Below, piece by piece: positions 23,598-52,605 of a DNA stretch of 64,000 bases. Under the pieces are notes generated by a model. It worked only from the letters and a program-made list of their open reading frames with translations. It did no database searches and was not told where the DNA came from. Each line of letters begins with the position of its first letter. Position 1 is the first letter of the stretch. This DNA is from Topomyia yanbarensis (taxonomy: Eukaryota; Arthropoda; Insecta; Diptera; Culicidae): the NCBI RefSeq assembly GCF_030247195.1, contig NC_080672.1:374642166-374706165 (forward strand). The letters are read 5' to 3'. The position numbers and the translations under genes are program-made.

Positions 23598-24361
23598 GCT
23601 TGCAACTGATACTAGATGTTGAACAGTACCTAGCACGTGCTGTTTAATCGAAGATCTGATTATAATCAGTGTGGTCAATAATTATACTTTTGGTTAAACT
23701 GTATTATTTTCGTTAAAGATGAAAGTGTTAAGTAAAACAATGGTTTAGGTACAATGTAACATCCATTCACGAAGCCTTCATTTTACGTAATAATCAACTC
23801 TCGTAACTTCTTGTTACGAAGTAAATTCTAAATAACAAAGTATTTTCCAGGAATCAGCTACGTTGAACAGTTGGGATGCGTATATTTAAAACGAGGAAGA
23901 TACAATGTTGAGTTATTTTTTTTATTGAGGTAGAATTTTACGGCTATCTTAAGACTAGAATTACAATACGATATACAAGAGCGGGAATAATAGGTTTTTA
24001 CATTTCTTATTAAAGAAATGTATATAATTCGCTCAAAATTTTAAGATATTTTCCGAGAACCGGAGAGTCTTATACACAGTTCGACGATTTGGGACAATGT
24101 CTGTGTCAGGCCCGTAGCCAGGATTTTGTTTCGGGAGGGGCTACAAATAAATAAATACAAATAAATTACTTTTACCGTTTATTCACCTACTCTATCTACT
24201 GTTAACAGCTGCTGGTGCTCGCTGGATACCGTCAAAGCAGGCTCCTTTCGACCGGCCGGGACAGCAATGACCGCTTTCTCTTTCGGGTTTTGTTGGCTGC
24301 TCCGTCCTTGACTGTTAGCTAGGGGGGGGGGGGTGAGCTTTGCTCCTTTGTTGGAAACTCC
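23598..24361. other. Upstream region of gene A
   Basis: About 60 bp upstream of the gene A start, homology jumps to sequence that lies about 515 bp upstream of the gene B start. The homology continues to about 23870. A G run lies at 24320-24332. I cannot place a promoter element confidently. Confidence 0.4.
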
Positions 24362-24631
24362 CTAGCGACGATGGGGAATTATCGTCGGATCTACTCGTTC
24401 CCCGCGAGAGATCCCAGAAGTCACCGCAGTGTACTTCCCAGGTGACACCTTTGGCCGACCTGCTTTGGTCTCTTTGACGTTTGGCTGTGGAGGAGAGCTG
24501 GGCTCGTTCGGCTGATCCTTCACAGCGAGCGCGGAAAGGCGTCTTCTGGGTCCTTTATACTTAGCCAGGGAAGCGAGTGACTCCTTGTCGCTTAGCTTCT
24601 TTTTCCGGTAACCCAACACCACACTATACAC
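24362..24631 (-). CDS. Short basic open frame of unknown origin
   Basis: An 89-residue frame rich in lysine, arginine, proline and serine (PSSPPQPNVKETKAGRPKVS). I do not recognise it. The composition recalls linker parts of retroelement gag proteins, and the region upstream of 24350 also has a GC-rich, decayed look. It is more likely a relic than a host gene. Confidence 0.15.
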   Translation of the reverse strand: MYSVVLGYRKKKLSDKESLASLAKYKGPRRRLSALAVKDQPNEPSSPPQPNVKETKAGRPKVSPGKYTAVTSGISRGERVDPTIIPHRR

Positions 24632-24670
24632 TGTGCCCGAACCACAGGCCGGAGCTTTCCGGCGGTCTTA

Positions 24671-24833
24671 CCCAGTTAAGCTCAGCCGGAAATGAACCGG
24701 AATTCTAGCTGGTTCCAGTTCGTATTCCGGCTCCAGTGACACAACCTAGTTAGAATCGGTTGTGTCACTGGAGCCCGTGTACGAACTGGAACTAGCCAGA
24801 ATTCTAGTTCAATTCCGGCTGAGCTTTACTGGG
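24671..24833. mobile_element. Near-palindromic MITE
   Basis: The 163 bp fold back on themselves almost completely: CCCAGTTAAGCTCAGCCGGA at the left mirrors the right end, and the arms meet at a loop near 24749-24759. TA flanks both sides. Confidence 0.7.
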
Positions 24834-25086
24834 TAGCTTGTCGTCGCATCCCTCTAAGAACGGTTGGTTTCAAAATCGTCCAATGAAGGACGTTCGTTGG
24901 ACCAATTTGGACAACGTCCAAATAACCGTTCAACGAAAGGCCTTCGTTGGACCCGTGTTGAACGATTTTGCAACAATTTTTTGGACGTCTCAGTGGGACG
25001 CGTGCACTGAAACTTTTCTCTAGTGGCGGAATCTGTCCCACAAAAACTTATTACGGACGTCTGTCATTCACCGTGGTTCGTCACTT

Positions 25087-26070
25087 CGTCGCTGTTGTGC
25101 TATCTTATGACAAACGCAATTTTAGGGTAAACTGAGTTAGATATGCCACATTACTTGCCTAAAAATATCTACAAGGTGGCGTTTTCATAATTTTGACATT
25201 CTGCTTGGCTACTGAGATATAGCGAGGAACATGCTGAGAAATTTTCAATTTTTTGCTTCAAATGACTGTGTCTGAAGATTAGCCCAAATTATCGTGAGGC
25301 ATAATATGATTTTTTATGTAAAACTATCACAACACAAGGCATAATAATTTTCCAAACAAAAATACACTAATTGCGAGAAAAATGCAGTTTTAGTTTAAAA
25401 CTGGAAATATAGCATATTTGGCAACACTGTAACCAAAAATAACTATTTTTTCAAGATTCCCTGACTAATTTCCTTCAAAATGCATCTCACCGATTCTTTA
25501 TAGGCCAATTGAGGCCAGAGATAAAAGTTAAAAATTGTTGCTTTTTTCTATGGAAAATTTTCCATGCACGATTATGACACGCCAAACAAATTTTGTTAAC
25601 AAAATGACACGTGTGAGTGTGACTTTTGTTTATATTTTTACTATATACTCGCAATATAGTCAACCGATCTCGTAATAATGGAAAAATGAATACAGAAAAG
25701 ATGGAAGCATCAATTGTCTTCTTTGAATTGTTTATATCATTTCCATATCAACATTAGAATAGGGCCAATAAGATTTGTAAACAAACTTTTGTTTTGCTGA
25801 TTTCTCTTAATTTGTTATATTTTCAACCCAGAAGACATTTGAAATTGATTCTACCAAGGGTAAAGATGTTGATTCATGTGTATCTTTCATGAAATTCGAC
25901 TCGACAGCGGAGTAATGAGCGAAATAAGTTTGTTTATAAAAATCTCATTAGCCCTTTTGAAGAATTGATATTGATTTATAAGTTTCAAGATATTCAATAA
26001 CACACTTTAAAAATCATTTTTCTCGAAATGTGCTAAATGGCGCTTGTCATAAGATAGCACAACAGCGACG
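25087..26070. mobile_element. DNA element with 30-bp terminal inverted repeats
   Basis: CGTCGCTGTTGTGCTATCTT at 25087-25106 and its inverse at 26051-26070; the matched ends extend to about 31 bp. Part of the interior (25720-25990) is repeated inverted at 42490-42725. No coding frame. The target duplication is unclear. Confidence 0.6.
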
Positions 26071-26152
26071 TCTTTCTATTCTTTTCACGACAGCCCCCTT
26101 CCACATCAACCGAAAACAAACACAAACCGCCTCGTCGCATAGCTGTTATCTA

Positions 26153-27340
26153 CACCGAGGAAAAAGCACCTGAGAATTTCATAAGTCTCGGCATATGAAC
26201 CAGCCTTCTGACGATGCCATCAAACGCTTTTGAATGTCATTGGCAGGCTTATGAAGACATTTATCTTTATTCATGCACTCCATGGAAGTTCAAATTATGT
26301 ATTTCATAACACAGTCTTATCACTTTGCTCCAATATATGCGTTAAAGAATTTCATACGTTTTTTATGAAACCCGTATGAGATCTGTTATTGATTCTATAA
26401 AATTATATTTAATTTTTCATGAACGTCACTTTTGTGAAAAGTTCATAATTGCATCTTATGAATTCAGTAGTGGCATAGAAGTCTAACCAGGAACTAATAG
26501 TTTTGGCCAGTGCATTTTAGTTCCGTTTTGTAGCAAAATAACCGAGGTTTTTACAGAAATTGAAACAAAATTTCGAATAATTGTTCAATTTATTCAATAA
26601 ATTACTGAGTGGATTAAATCAGTTTGCAGTTTAAGTTATGACTTTTGTTGAAGAAATCCGATTATCATTGATTTGAACTTTGAAATAAACTGTGCATATA
26701 ATTAGTGCCTGGCGCGTATTTATCGCGACGCGTATAATTATCGAAATCAGTTTAGAAGTAGTAAACATAATCATTCAGTTATGAACCTTATTGTCTAAAT
26801 CCAGTTTTCCGGAAAATAGCGATGAAACGATGCTCATTATGTATAAATTTTAATATTTAGTAAGAGAGTTTTCTCCTCAATCTTCTAATGGGATCTATAC
26901 TTGGGGGTTCATTTGTCCCGAATTTCTTCTCAAGGTTTATTTTGACAGTTGATTTTTTCACTCTATCGAAAATGCTCGAGAAATGTCAGTCATGTTAGAA
27001 CATTGTTTTTATATAAATGCACAATAGTAGACATAAATAAAACACTTATGGCATTCATTCGAACATTGTGATGAATTTCATAAGACTGTTTTATGAAAAT
27101 CACTTTTTCTACCATGTTTTGTACTTATAAATGTCAGCAATTTTCATAAATGGGCACCTACGGCGTTCATTCGGACATTATCATAAATTTCTTAAGACTG
27201 TCTTATGAAAATAGTAAGAGATGGATTTGGAAAGTTTCCCCTTCAAATTATAAGACAAACTTATGAAATCCATTTTAAATCCTTATGTCCGAAAGTCATA
27301 AGTCGTTTTTATGGAAATTCAATGCAAATTTTGCCCGGTG
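26153..27340. mobile_element. TA-flanked element with CACCG ends and internal inverted motifs
   Basis: The ends CACCGAGGAAAA and TTTTGCCCGGTG are flanked by TA (26151-26152 and 27341-27342). Inside, motifs of the type TTTCATAAGACTGTCTTATG recur in both orientations. No gene. Confidence 0.5.
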
Positions 27341-27387
27341 TATGAGCAGCATAACCAGCGCACACGTAATTTAGCAAGAGGAGAGCG

Positions 27388-28943
27388 CACAGTGGTCGGA
27401 AACGCCAAAAACGTGAACTTAATTCACTAGAGGCCAAACCATCGAATATATTCACAGGGTGTCTTTGGAGGAATTGTTCGTATAAATATTCCCCACAATC
27501 TGATAACAATTGAAATTAGGCATGGCTTACTATGATCGAACTAAAAAAAAATAACTTTTTATACTGGCGAGATAGAAAGTTGGTGTCTTCGACAAAGTTT
27601 TAGGAATGCTCATAGTGAAGAATTTTGTTGAAGAACTTGAGCTTGTAGGAGTAAAGGTTATCGATTTAAAAAGCGTTTTCTATGACAACCACTTTAAATC
27701 TAGTTTTTTTAATATAACTTTTTTCATTGTGACTTTTCGTGCAAACTATGTATAACACAAATGTGTAGGTATCAAAACTACATAATCTTATCGAAGGCTG
27801 TATATAAAAATACTTATTTGTTTCAAAGTTATTGAAGATTTTTACATTTTTTTACACCAACTTCAACTACGTATAAGAATGAAAGGTGCAAACCAAAATG
27901 CACGAACAGGCACTTTTTTAACTCTGTAAACTATGCACAATAAAGCTAAGAAGGTTTGGTGCGTGGCACTCTAGAACCCTATGAATAGGGTAAGCTTACT
28001 TTATCATGTTTTTGACTTTTTCCATACAAAAATCAGCAAAAAAAAATTCGATTTTTTCCGTAAAATTTAATAAATAATGGTATGACATTCTTTTGTAATA
28101 ATTAAATTCATTGTGACATGTCAATTTGAGTATATATTAGTTTGGAATCTGCAATGATATTAAAAACTTTACATTTTTGCTCCCGCGTTTATAAAATCTG
28201 AAATATTCAGGTATAAGAGAAAATAATACTTGTAATTGAACATTGAACCAAGAATTTTAAAAAGTGGGGCAAAAAAACTTAAAAAAATTTTTTGCTGATT
28301 TTTGTATGGAAAAAGTCAAAAACCATGATAAAGTAATATAACGCTATTCATAGGGTTCTAGAGTGCCACGCACCAAACCTTCTTAGCTTTATTGTGCATA
28401 GTTTACAGAGTTAAAAAAGTGCCTGTTCGTGAATTTTGGTTTGCACCTTTCTTTCTTATACGTAATTGAAGTTGGTGTGAAAAAACGTAAAAATCTTCAA
28501 TAACTTTGAAACAAATGAGTATTTTTACATACAGTCTTCGACAATATTATGTAGTTTTGATACCTACACATTTGTGTTATACATAGTTTGCACGAAAAGT
28601 CACAATGAAAAAAGTTATATTAAAAAAACTAGATTTAAGGTGATTGTCATAGAAAACGCTTTTTAAATCGATAACCTTTACTCCTACAAGCTCAAGTTCT
28701 TCAACAAAATTCTTCACTATGAGCATTTCTAAAACTTTGTCGAAGACACCAACTTTCTATCTCGTCAGTATAAAAAGTTATTTTTTTTAGTTCGATAGTA
28801 GTAAGCCATGCCTAATTTCAATTGTTTTCAGATTGTGGGGAATATTCATACGAACAATTCCTCCAAAGACACCCTGTGAATATATTCGATGGTTTGGCCT
28901 CTAGTGAATTAAGTTCAATTTTTTGGCGTTTCCGACCACTGTG
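27388..28943. mobile_element. Transib-like non-autonomous foldback element
   Basis: Both ends read CACAGTGGTCGGAAACGCCA inward, followed by an A run. The 5-bp GC-rich target duplication GAGCG lies at 27383-27387 and 28944-28948. Transib elements have exactly such 5-bp duplications and CAC-type ends related to the V(D)J heptamer (known). Arms of about 670 nt (27388-28050 and 28265-28943) are inverted copies around a loop of about 210 nt. There is no transposase in the copy. Confidence 0.6.
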
Positions 28944-28948
28944 GAGCG

Positions 28949-30032
28949 GTGACCTACCTAGACCCTATGCTACTTTTTTACAATTATACAACAAAATTTA
29001 CTACACCTATCTGCACACAAAAGTAACCGTTCATAAACACGAAACTATACAAAAATTTACACATTAAACGTAAACGGTACAAAACAGCGGTGAGCATTAT
29101 GTTACGTATTGTTTACGTAACGGAGTGTATACACAAAAAAGGGATAAATTGTTACCCTGCGAGTTACAACTTCTATTAGATTGCATTTCCACTACTGATG
29201 TATTCCAAAGATAATATCAGTCAATTTACGCACTTCTAATTAATCTTTTTGCATCTTTTTTTTCTTTTTTCAGCATGTTAGGATTCCTTTTATTACTATA
29301 TCCTAAATTAGATTCATACTAACACAACCCATTTCAAACACACAAACGCTCGTGGTCTTCGCGATAACACAAACTTGGTTACAAACGCGAACATGCAATT
29401 GCAGTCAACTACACATACTTACGCCCGCGATCTCGCCAACATTAAAACATCCCGGCAATTAAGTGAACGTTGTAGCACCTATAAATTTACAAACGCGGTC
29501 TCAAGCATTAACCTACCGCTCGCGCGATAATGAATCGGTCACGTGCGGAAGTCTCTACCGTCGGTTATAGCAGCCTAGACCTTCAGTTGGACCAATAAAA
29601 AAAATGACGATCGTGTCCACTAGCCAACACGTTCCATGGCGTCATGAGCGAGAACTCTATTGATATGGGGAAACGGACTCTTCTAGCACACAATTATATA
29701 ATCAAATTTATGCACGCCTGCGCAAGCGACAAACACGTTAAGATACAAACGCTCGAGCCCTTCGCAATCACACTATTACTTAATTAGTGAACGCTAACCT
29801 AGACAGATGTGCACCCCTGGACACGAACGCTAAAGCTCACATCTTTTATGCATAACGGGTGTTCAATAAAAAATGAGAATTTTTTTCAGTCATGCAGCAT
29901 AAAAAAAAATTCAGCGTATTCAGTATTTTTTATTAAAAACATAATGTTTATTCTTCAAAAAAACGTCAATGAATATTGGAGAAGGGCCCAATAGTGAAAA
30001 AAGTTTATCCAAGTGTCGTCACAAACAAGACA
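28949..30032. other. Spacer between genes A and B; possible old LTR-like repeat
   Basis: A motif ACAAACGCTCG followed by CTTCGC recurs about 405 bp apart (near 29341 and 29746). The sequence between is GC-richer than the surroundings. This could be an LTR remnant. No open frame of interest. Confidence 0.25.
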
Positions 30033-30270
30033 AGAAAGAGGACGGCTATACCAAAGTCGCTTGAAAACACAAAAAGCACCAATATTCTAACAACGAAAAT
30101 CAAAGCTACTCCAGTGACGACGGTATGGACGCAAACACGAGCGAGGAAGAAGGTAGACGGGATAATCAGCAAGTGACAGAGGGTAAACCTGACCATTGCT
30201 CTTCACCAAGAAAGAAAATTAATACGAGAAGCGGAAAGCAGTGCGTCTAGAATAGACGGCAGCAATAATA
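30033..30270 (+). pseudogene. Copy of the non-LTR ORF1 relic beside gene B
   Basis: Matches 9490-9725, including the shared ANTSEEEGRR segment and the GKPDHCSSPRKKIN segment. Its position at the same distance class from the acyltransferase 3' end marks the downstream limit of the segmental duplication. Confidence 0.7.
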
Positions 30271-30438
30271 TTCGGTTTTTTTAACTTTCATGAATTGTAC
30301 ATGATTTTCAAAAATAGGTGAATAACCATCGTGGTTTCTTGATAAATAATAATGTTAATAAATAAATATCTAAATAAAACACAAGCAATTTTTCAAATTA
30401 ATTCCAAACGTTCCTAGCTTTGTTAGTACATTTCTGTA

Positions 30439-46452
<16,014 letters not shown>

Positions 46453-47865
46453 GCTTGCAACTGATTCTAGGTGTTGAGCAGCACCTAGCACGTGCTGTTT
46501 AATCGAAGAGAGACGACTGCCGGTTGTTACAGTAGAGCTAAGCAGTTGTGCTTGAATGTTTCCCTCTGATTGCAAGGCAAGGTAACAAACGTCAAAGGTT
46601 ATGTGTCGATGGATTAGTGAAATGTGCATTTCTATTGAGATGAAAAATGAATGGCTATGCTATAGAGATAGAATCAGTTGCGAGAGAAAAACCTACGGTT
46701 TGAATGTGTTTTTATAGCAACCTTTGGTTGAATGAATCGATCGATTCGATCGCTGATATCTAAGTAGAATAGCTGATTCATCAGTTGGCACTACACACAG
46801 ATACTGTTCGACCTGCATGATCGGCGGAGATGAACTGCAATAGGTGAAAAATTACCTATACTATTTACAGGTATACAGATTTCCTCAAACATCCATATGT
46901 ACCTTAAATGATCGTGCTGCACGAGATCCGACTGTAAATTGCAGCTACTCTGTTGCCATTTATCAGTCGATAATCAGTGTAGTCAACAATTATACCTTTG
47001 GTTAAACTTTTAGCTGTATTATTTTCGTTAAAGATGAAAGTACTAAGTAAAACAATGATTTTAGATATAACGTAACATCCAATCACGAAGCCTTATTTTT
47101 ACGCAATAATCAACTCACGTAACTTCTTGTTACTAAGTAAATTCTAAATGACGAAATCTCAGGAATCTACATTACGTGAAAAAAGTAAAAATTCACACTT
47201 TTCTTCCTCTGATAATCCTATAAAAAATCATTTCAGCTGTTGAGTGATTTGTACCTAACGCCTAGGCACACGAAGCAAAAAATAGCCAATGCTATTTTAC
47301 TTAATATTGACTTCCGGCACTGCAGTAGGGTGAAAAGAATTTAATATCCGATACTTTTACGGTAGCGTGCAGAATATCAAAAAGACGGAAATTCCAAGAA
47401 TGCATTTAGAATTCCAATTCCAATTCATTTGTAAACGCTTAAAACAATCGAAGTCTAGAAATATGGCTTTTCTTTGTTATTCTGGACTCTTTAGTTAAAA
47501 CCTGTTAAAACACAGAACTGTTCAAACCGAACCAACGATTTGTAGTTTTTCGAAAATATTTACACTTAGAAACAGCAGAGATTGATATTGTAGCAAAGTA
47601 GATCAATTTCACTGTAATGATAGATAATGTTCTCGATACGGCAACAATACCTAAATAAATTTCCGTAGACTTGAACTAACTTTACGCAAACTTTAATTCA
47701 ATTCGTTTATGATAGGTCGGTTAAATTATCCCTGCGATAAGACAAATATATAATAGATAAAACTAAATTAATCGATTTTTACTTTGTTTACTTACGTTTA
47801 GTGTTGATACTAACTTCCGTGACTTCCGGGAAGCGGTCTCGTACGGTACTTTAATCCTACATATT
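46453..47865. other. Upstream region of gene B
   Basis: About 455 bp directly upstream of the first exon (46514-46965) are missing upstream of gene A, after which homology resumes to about 47180. No terminal repeats bound the extra piece. Promoter motifs could not be fixed. From 47180 to 47865 nothing is recognised. Confidence 0.45.
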
Positions 47866-47869
47866 TTAA

Positions 47870-48821
47870 CCCTAGAACGTTGCACTGGGGTACAAATGTA
47901 CCCCGCGCCTTCATTGGAGTCGTGTGAAGACGAGATTTCGGCATTTTCCGACCCTGTGACCCTAACCATGATTCAGTTTAGAGTTCTTAGTAAGAGTAGG
48001 AAAAGGTGTTGTAGTCATTTTGCTTATAGCCTTCGTGGAAGCGGGTGTCAAAGTTGGCGTGGGGTACATTTGTACCCAGTGTACGGTTGCCGTTAGCGTT
48101 TCGTGATGTCAGTGAAAATGTGACTCATGACAAGACCAGGGGTGGACGTAGCGTAGTTATTTTACTACGTAAGTATCAAATAGTATTAAGTAATCGCTTT
48201 TAAAACATTCATTCAATTAATTTAATTTAATTTCGAAGTAGAAGAAAAACCGTTCTCATTTTTGCTGATTTTTATTGTTTATTTTTTATAGTTTTTCAAA
48301 ACAATGGCTCGCAAGTATAACTGCTGTAACAGTAACGTTGCGTGTTACCAATGCAGTACTGGTCAAAAATATTTTTTTCATTTCAATTTCCACCCCATTT
48401 CGTGGTATTTTCCAAAACCCGATTTTTAAACTATCACTCTTCCAAATAATAACACTTCCGAAACTTTCGAAATTCCATTTTATGCCGTTTCTAGACCATT
48501 CTTTCGCCTTTTAGAATCATTTGAATTTTTTTTCAAATATGTTGAAAATTCGCAACGTTATAATATTTTTGTTAAAAATGTCAAAATTGCGATTTTTTCA
48601 CGTTTTTGCTTAGGTAAACCAATTTATGCATCATAGATTTAATAAATTCCGTACTTTCACTTGCACAGCTGTTTTTGCAATTAAAAAACGAAGAAAATAA
48701 TATATTATACATTCCTTTTGTTTACATTTTTACCTGCGAAAATTGCGATCAAACGCGTGGGGTACATTTGTACCCCAGTGCAACGTTCTAGGATGGAAAA
48801 CGCAAGTGCAACGTTCTAGGG
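47870..48821. mobile_element. piggyBac-like MITE, intact
   Basis: TTAA flanks (47866-47869 and 48822-48825) and CCCTAGAACGTTGCACT ends match the CCCTAGAA and TTAA rule of piggyBac. A GGGGTACAAATGTACCCC palindrome lies just inside each end. 952 bp without transposase. Confidence 0.8.
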
Positions 48822-49169
48822 TTAAGCTTTTATTTAGGTTTGAGTTTTATAATTGTTTTCTTTACCTTGTCGTTATCAACTCGATTAGCGGCGCTTCTAC
48901 GATAACATAAACCAGATAACCGATAACATGATAAATTCTAGGTTAAATTTATTTCTGTTATTTTATCGCACATTTTACCTTTAGCTTTAATTTCACTCAG
49001 CCATTCTACTAGCTTTAACGATTTTGCAACAGTACTTCTAATTGTTATGATTTACAACACCGTTTTTTTAACTTTAAGCGTTTAATTAAATTATTCTTAA
49101 ACTGCACAAATCTGCTGCGAACCTTTGTTAATTAACCTTTTTCTTCTTCGTGTTTATTTTCCTATCCAC

Positions 49170-49941
49170 CTAGGACAGGATCCGCCTACCCTGCCCCCTA
49201 TTTTTGAACCAATCCTGAGCCAGCTCGTGATTGGACGAAAGTGACATCAGCAGACGTTCGGCTTGGAAACTAAATGTACTAAAGGGCTGCTTGGAAGTGT
49301 TGTTAGATATTTGATGTAAAACTTAAAACAACGGTTGTTAACTATGCCGTATTTTTTTGTTTTCTCGAGGTTTCACTGTCTTTCCATAACGTCCATCTGT
49401 AATGATAAAGTGTAAGGCATTATTTTGCGTTCGAAAAATAACATATTATCCGGATCTCAAGTTCTACAGGTTCCCGAGAGATCCGGTAGCGCGGCTATCG
49501 TGGATTCGGTTCGGTGTGCGAAACAGACTGTGTTGCGTAAATATGAAAATATTTTGAACTTCATGTAAAAATATTCTTTGTTTTGGTGCCGAGTAAATTG
49601 GGAGAACTTTGTAGCAAGCCCGGAGAAAGTTTTTCCGGTAATCGCTTCTTGTACTTCCTTTGGTATTATCGAAACAGTGGAATGTTCCAGTTTTCAACTG
49701 CTTCGATAATATCAAATCGGTGTAGATAGGAGCGGGAGGACTAGACAACTTTGATTTTTCCAGAAACGTGAAATTGGTTCATATAGAATATTTTAATTTT
49801 AACAAACTAAGTTTTGGACACAAACGCAGCCAAACTAATATTTTGGCAACATTGGTCGGGAGGTGTGTTATTTTCAACAGGGATTAGCAAGAAATAAGAA
49901 ATAAGGTGAAAAACGAAGCCCGTTGGCGGATCCTGTCCTAG
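49170..49941. mobile_element. MITE with 8-bp target duplication and CTAGGACAGG ends
   Basis: CTATCCAC is duplicated at 49162-49169 and 49942-49949. The inverted ends read CTAGGACAGGATCCGCC. The 8-bp duplication suggests hAT, although the terminal CTAG is unusual for it. An internal inverted pair sits around 49610-49700. Confidence 0.7.
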
Positions 49942-50209
49942 CTATCCACTAAGACAAGACATGGCAATAGCAGGGGGGGGTCGTTTTTGTTCCAATTTTA
50001 CGTCAGAATGTTCCTGCTGAGGGATTACACGAAAAACCGGCCGTCCGCAAAATATAACATTAGAAATCCTTTAGGCGAGCAATTGCAATTGTTTAAATAG
50101 GTTGACAGTTTTTTATATGACAGCTGGAGGAAATAAACCCCCAATTGGTGTGTGTTTATCTGTGTGTGTTTGTGTGTGAAATTATTTGCATACGACTCTA
50201 TAGCCTAAG

Positions 50210-51195
50210 GGCATGTTCAGGAGTGTTTCAGTTTTAAATTCATAATATTGACAGTTCTATGATATAAAACTGGACATTTTAAAACTAGCACTTGCTGTTC
50301 CCAGCAGCAGTTTTAGCGGATGTTCTATTCAGTTTAAAATTCTTGTCTCGCCATGCTTTTAGCGTTACTGCATTCAACTTTATTTTCCCCAGTCTATTGG
50401 CTCTCAAACGTGAAACTTATCTGATCGACGCGCCAACTAGATTCAATTATTAGTACTAGTCAAATAATGACAAAAGTATTTTCTTGCATTGATGATATAG
50501 GATAGTTTTTTTATTTTAATTGTTACATAGTTTCACAAAAAAAATAATTACGAGTGCTAATAAAACACTCGTTTTATCGTTTGATGCCAAACATACAGTA
50601 GAAATCGATATTTTATTGCGAGTTATCGAGACCAGGAATTATTTTTATATTGTTGAGCTTAGGTTGGTGTTTTTGATACGGAAAATGCTCACCTAGAATT
50701 TTAATTTATCAATGGATAACCTCGACTATCAACATCTGCACTCTTCAATCCAGTGATTTTCGCCCAGTGTCATGTTTTCTATTTTTCAGAGATAGGACAC
50801 ATATTTTCTTCATCAATATTACTTTTCATTTGAAGAAATGAAATTTAATTTTAATATTTATTGTGTTTATAAAATTCAAAATTTACTTTTCAATGTGTTT
50901 TGATAGATGAAAATAAAAACATCATCAGCACTCTCGTGTCGTCTGGAGGTCAGCATCCAGCGTTAGATCGCGAATCGGGTCTAAGTGTCTGTGCTGAAAA
51001 CTTTGCATGTATTTATAACACAATTCTAAACGTGTTATAAAATTAGCAACAAATAAAATGGCGTCGAATAACAGTTTTAAATTTTAAAACAAAACTATTC
51101 GAATGTATAAAACAAAACGCTCTGCTGGGGATGTGAATGTTTCAGTTCCAGTTCTACTTTGAAACTCCTATATAAAATAAAATGCCCCTGAATAT
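50210..51195. mobile_element. Element with GGGCATGTTCAGG ends and a direct second copy
   Basis: The left end GGGCATGTTCAGGAGTGTTTC is mirrored imperfectly near 51180. The first half (50210-51025) is repeated directly at 51200-51960, where the TTAA foldback is inserted. No gene. Confidence 0.45.
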
Positions 51196-51431
51196 ACCCT
51201 AAGGTTATGTTCAGGAGTGTTTCAGTTCTAGATTCATAATTTTGAAAGTTTTATAATATAAAACAGATTATTTTAAAACTAGAACTTGCTGTCCCCAGCA
51301 ATAGTTTTCGCGGGTGTTCTATTCAGTTTAAATTTTATGTCTCGCTATGCCTTAAGCGTTACTGCATTCAAATTTATTTTTCCCCAGCCTATCGGGTCTA
51401 AGTCTGTGCTGAGTACTGTCCATGTATTTAA

Positions 51432-51937
51432 GGCTCAAGTTACTTTCTTAGAGCATGTGTTAGAATTGAGCGCTTGGTGGTATGCGTAGGAAAAATTGTG
51501 TACAGCTTTGCCGCCGATTTATCCTATAAAGCATTCATTAAACTCTAAAAGAAGAAAATCAGTCGATTTATTAGATAATCAGGAGTCAAATCATGCAAAA
51601 TAGTTGGTGTAAAAACAATTAACCGGGCGGGATGGTGCTTTTGAAAAAGTGGCTGTGGTTTTTTCACTACGCAGTTGTGTTGCGTATTGTGGTGGTGTGA
51701 CGAAAAATCACCGCTACTTTTTCAAAAGCACCATTTCACCCGGTCAATTGTTTTTTCACCAACTATTTTGCATGATTTGAATCCTGATAATCTAATAAAT
51801 CGACTGATTTTCTTCTTTTAGAGTTTATTAAATGCTTTATATGGATAAACCGGTGACAAAGTTGAACGCATTTTTTTTCCAACGCATACTATCAAGCGTT
51901 CAATTCGTTTAGACGCTCACCGAAAGTTCTTTGACCC
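51432..51937. mobile_element. TTAA-flanked foldback element, copy 2
   Basis: TTAA at 51428-51431 and 51938-51941. Sequence and fold match 45439-45929, with more differences at the right end. The upstream direct repeat (near 51012-51025) shows the empty site. Confidence 0.75.
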
Positions 51938-51959
51938 TTAAAACACAGTTCTAAACGTG

Positions 51960-52600
51960 TGTGTGTATATAATCCATTTTCCACTGTCCGGCAGTGCTTT
52001 TATGGAAAAAACTTGTCTGCATATATCTAATGATATATTTGTTTTCATCAATAGATGTACACATGTTTAGCCCTGGAAATGAAAGGCGATAGTTTCATTG
52101 TACATCCAACGACCCATTTCAAGAATTCCAGTTCGTACACGTACATTCTGAGGCCGTCTTCATATACAATAAGCCCCGCACGAATACATCCACGTATCAA
52201 TTGGATATTTGCAATATATTCGCACTTCCAGAATGAAAAATACTTTTGATTCCGGCAGGTATTTACAAAAAGCATTGAAAAATGACGTGAAATGATTTCA
52301 CCAGCTCTGAATAAATTAATTCATGCGATTTCTATGAAGAATTCTCCTCTATCCGTGAAATTGTTGCATCAGCTACTCAGGTCCAGGCGGCGCTGTAGGC
52401 GCTATGCGGAACGAACGAACACTAAGCGGAACTAGACCCTGTTCACTTCGATAAAATTCACTCAATTTAAACGTTTGAAATAGCTTGCCTAAAGTATTTA
52501 TGATGGTATTTAAATGCTATGTATCACTGTGAAACTTATTCCGGACACGTACGTTACCGGTTGGTCGGGATCCATCAGGCAAATTATTCGACCGAAAAGC
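51960..52600. other. Intergenic, nothing recognised
   Basis: Short open frames at 52048-52275 on either strand show no family resemblance. No inverted or tandem repeat seen. Confidence 0.4.
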
Positions 52601-52605
52601 TATCC

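Noticed and set aside
27309..29067. Two similar open frames sharing DCGEYxYEQFLQRHPVNIF, one on each strand
   Set aside because: They are the two inverted arms of the same foldback element; no domain, and the frames run across the element ends.
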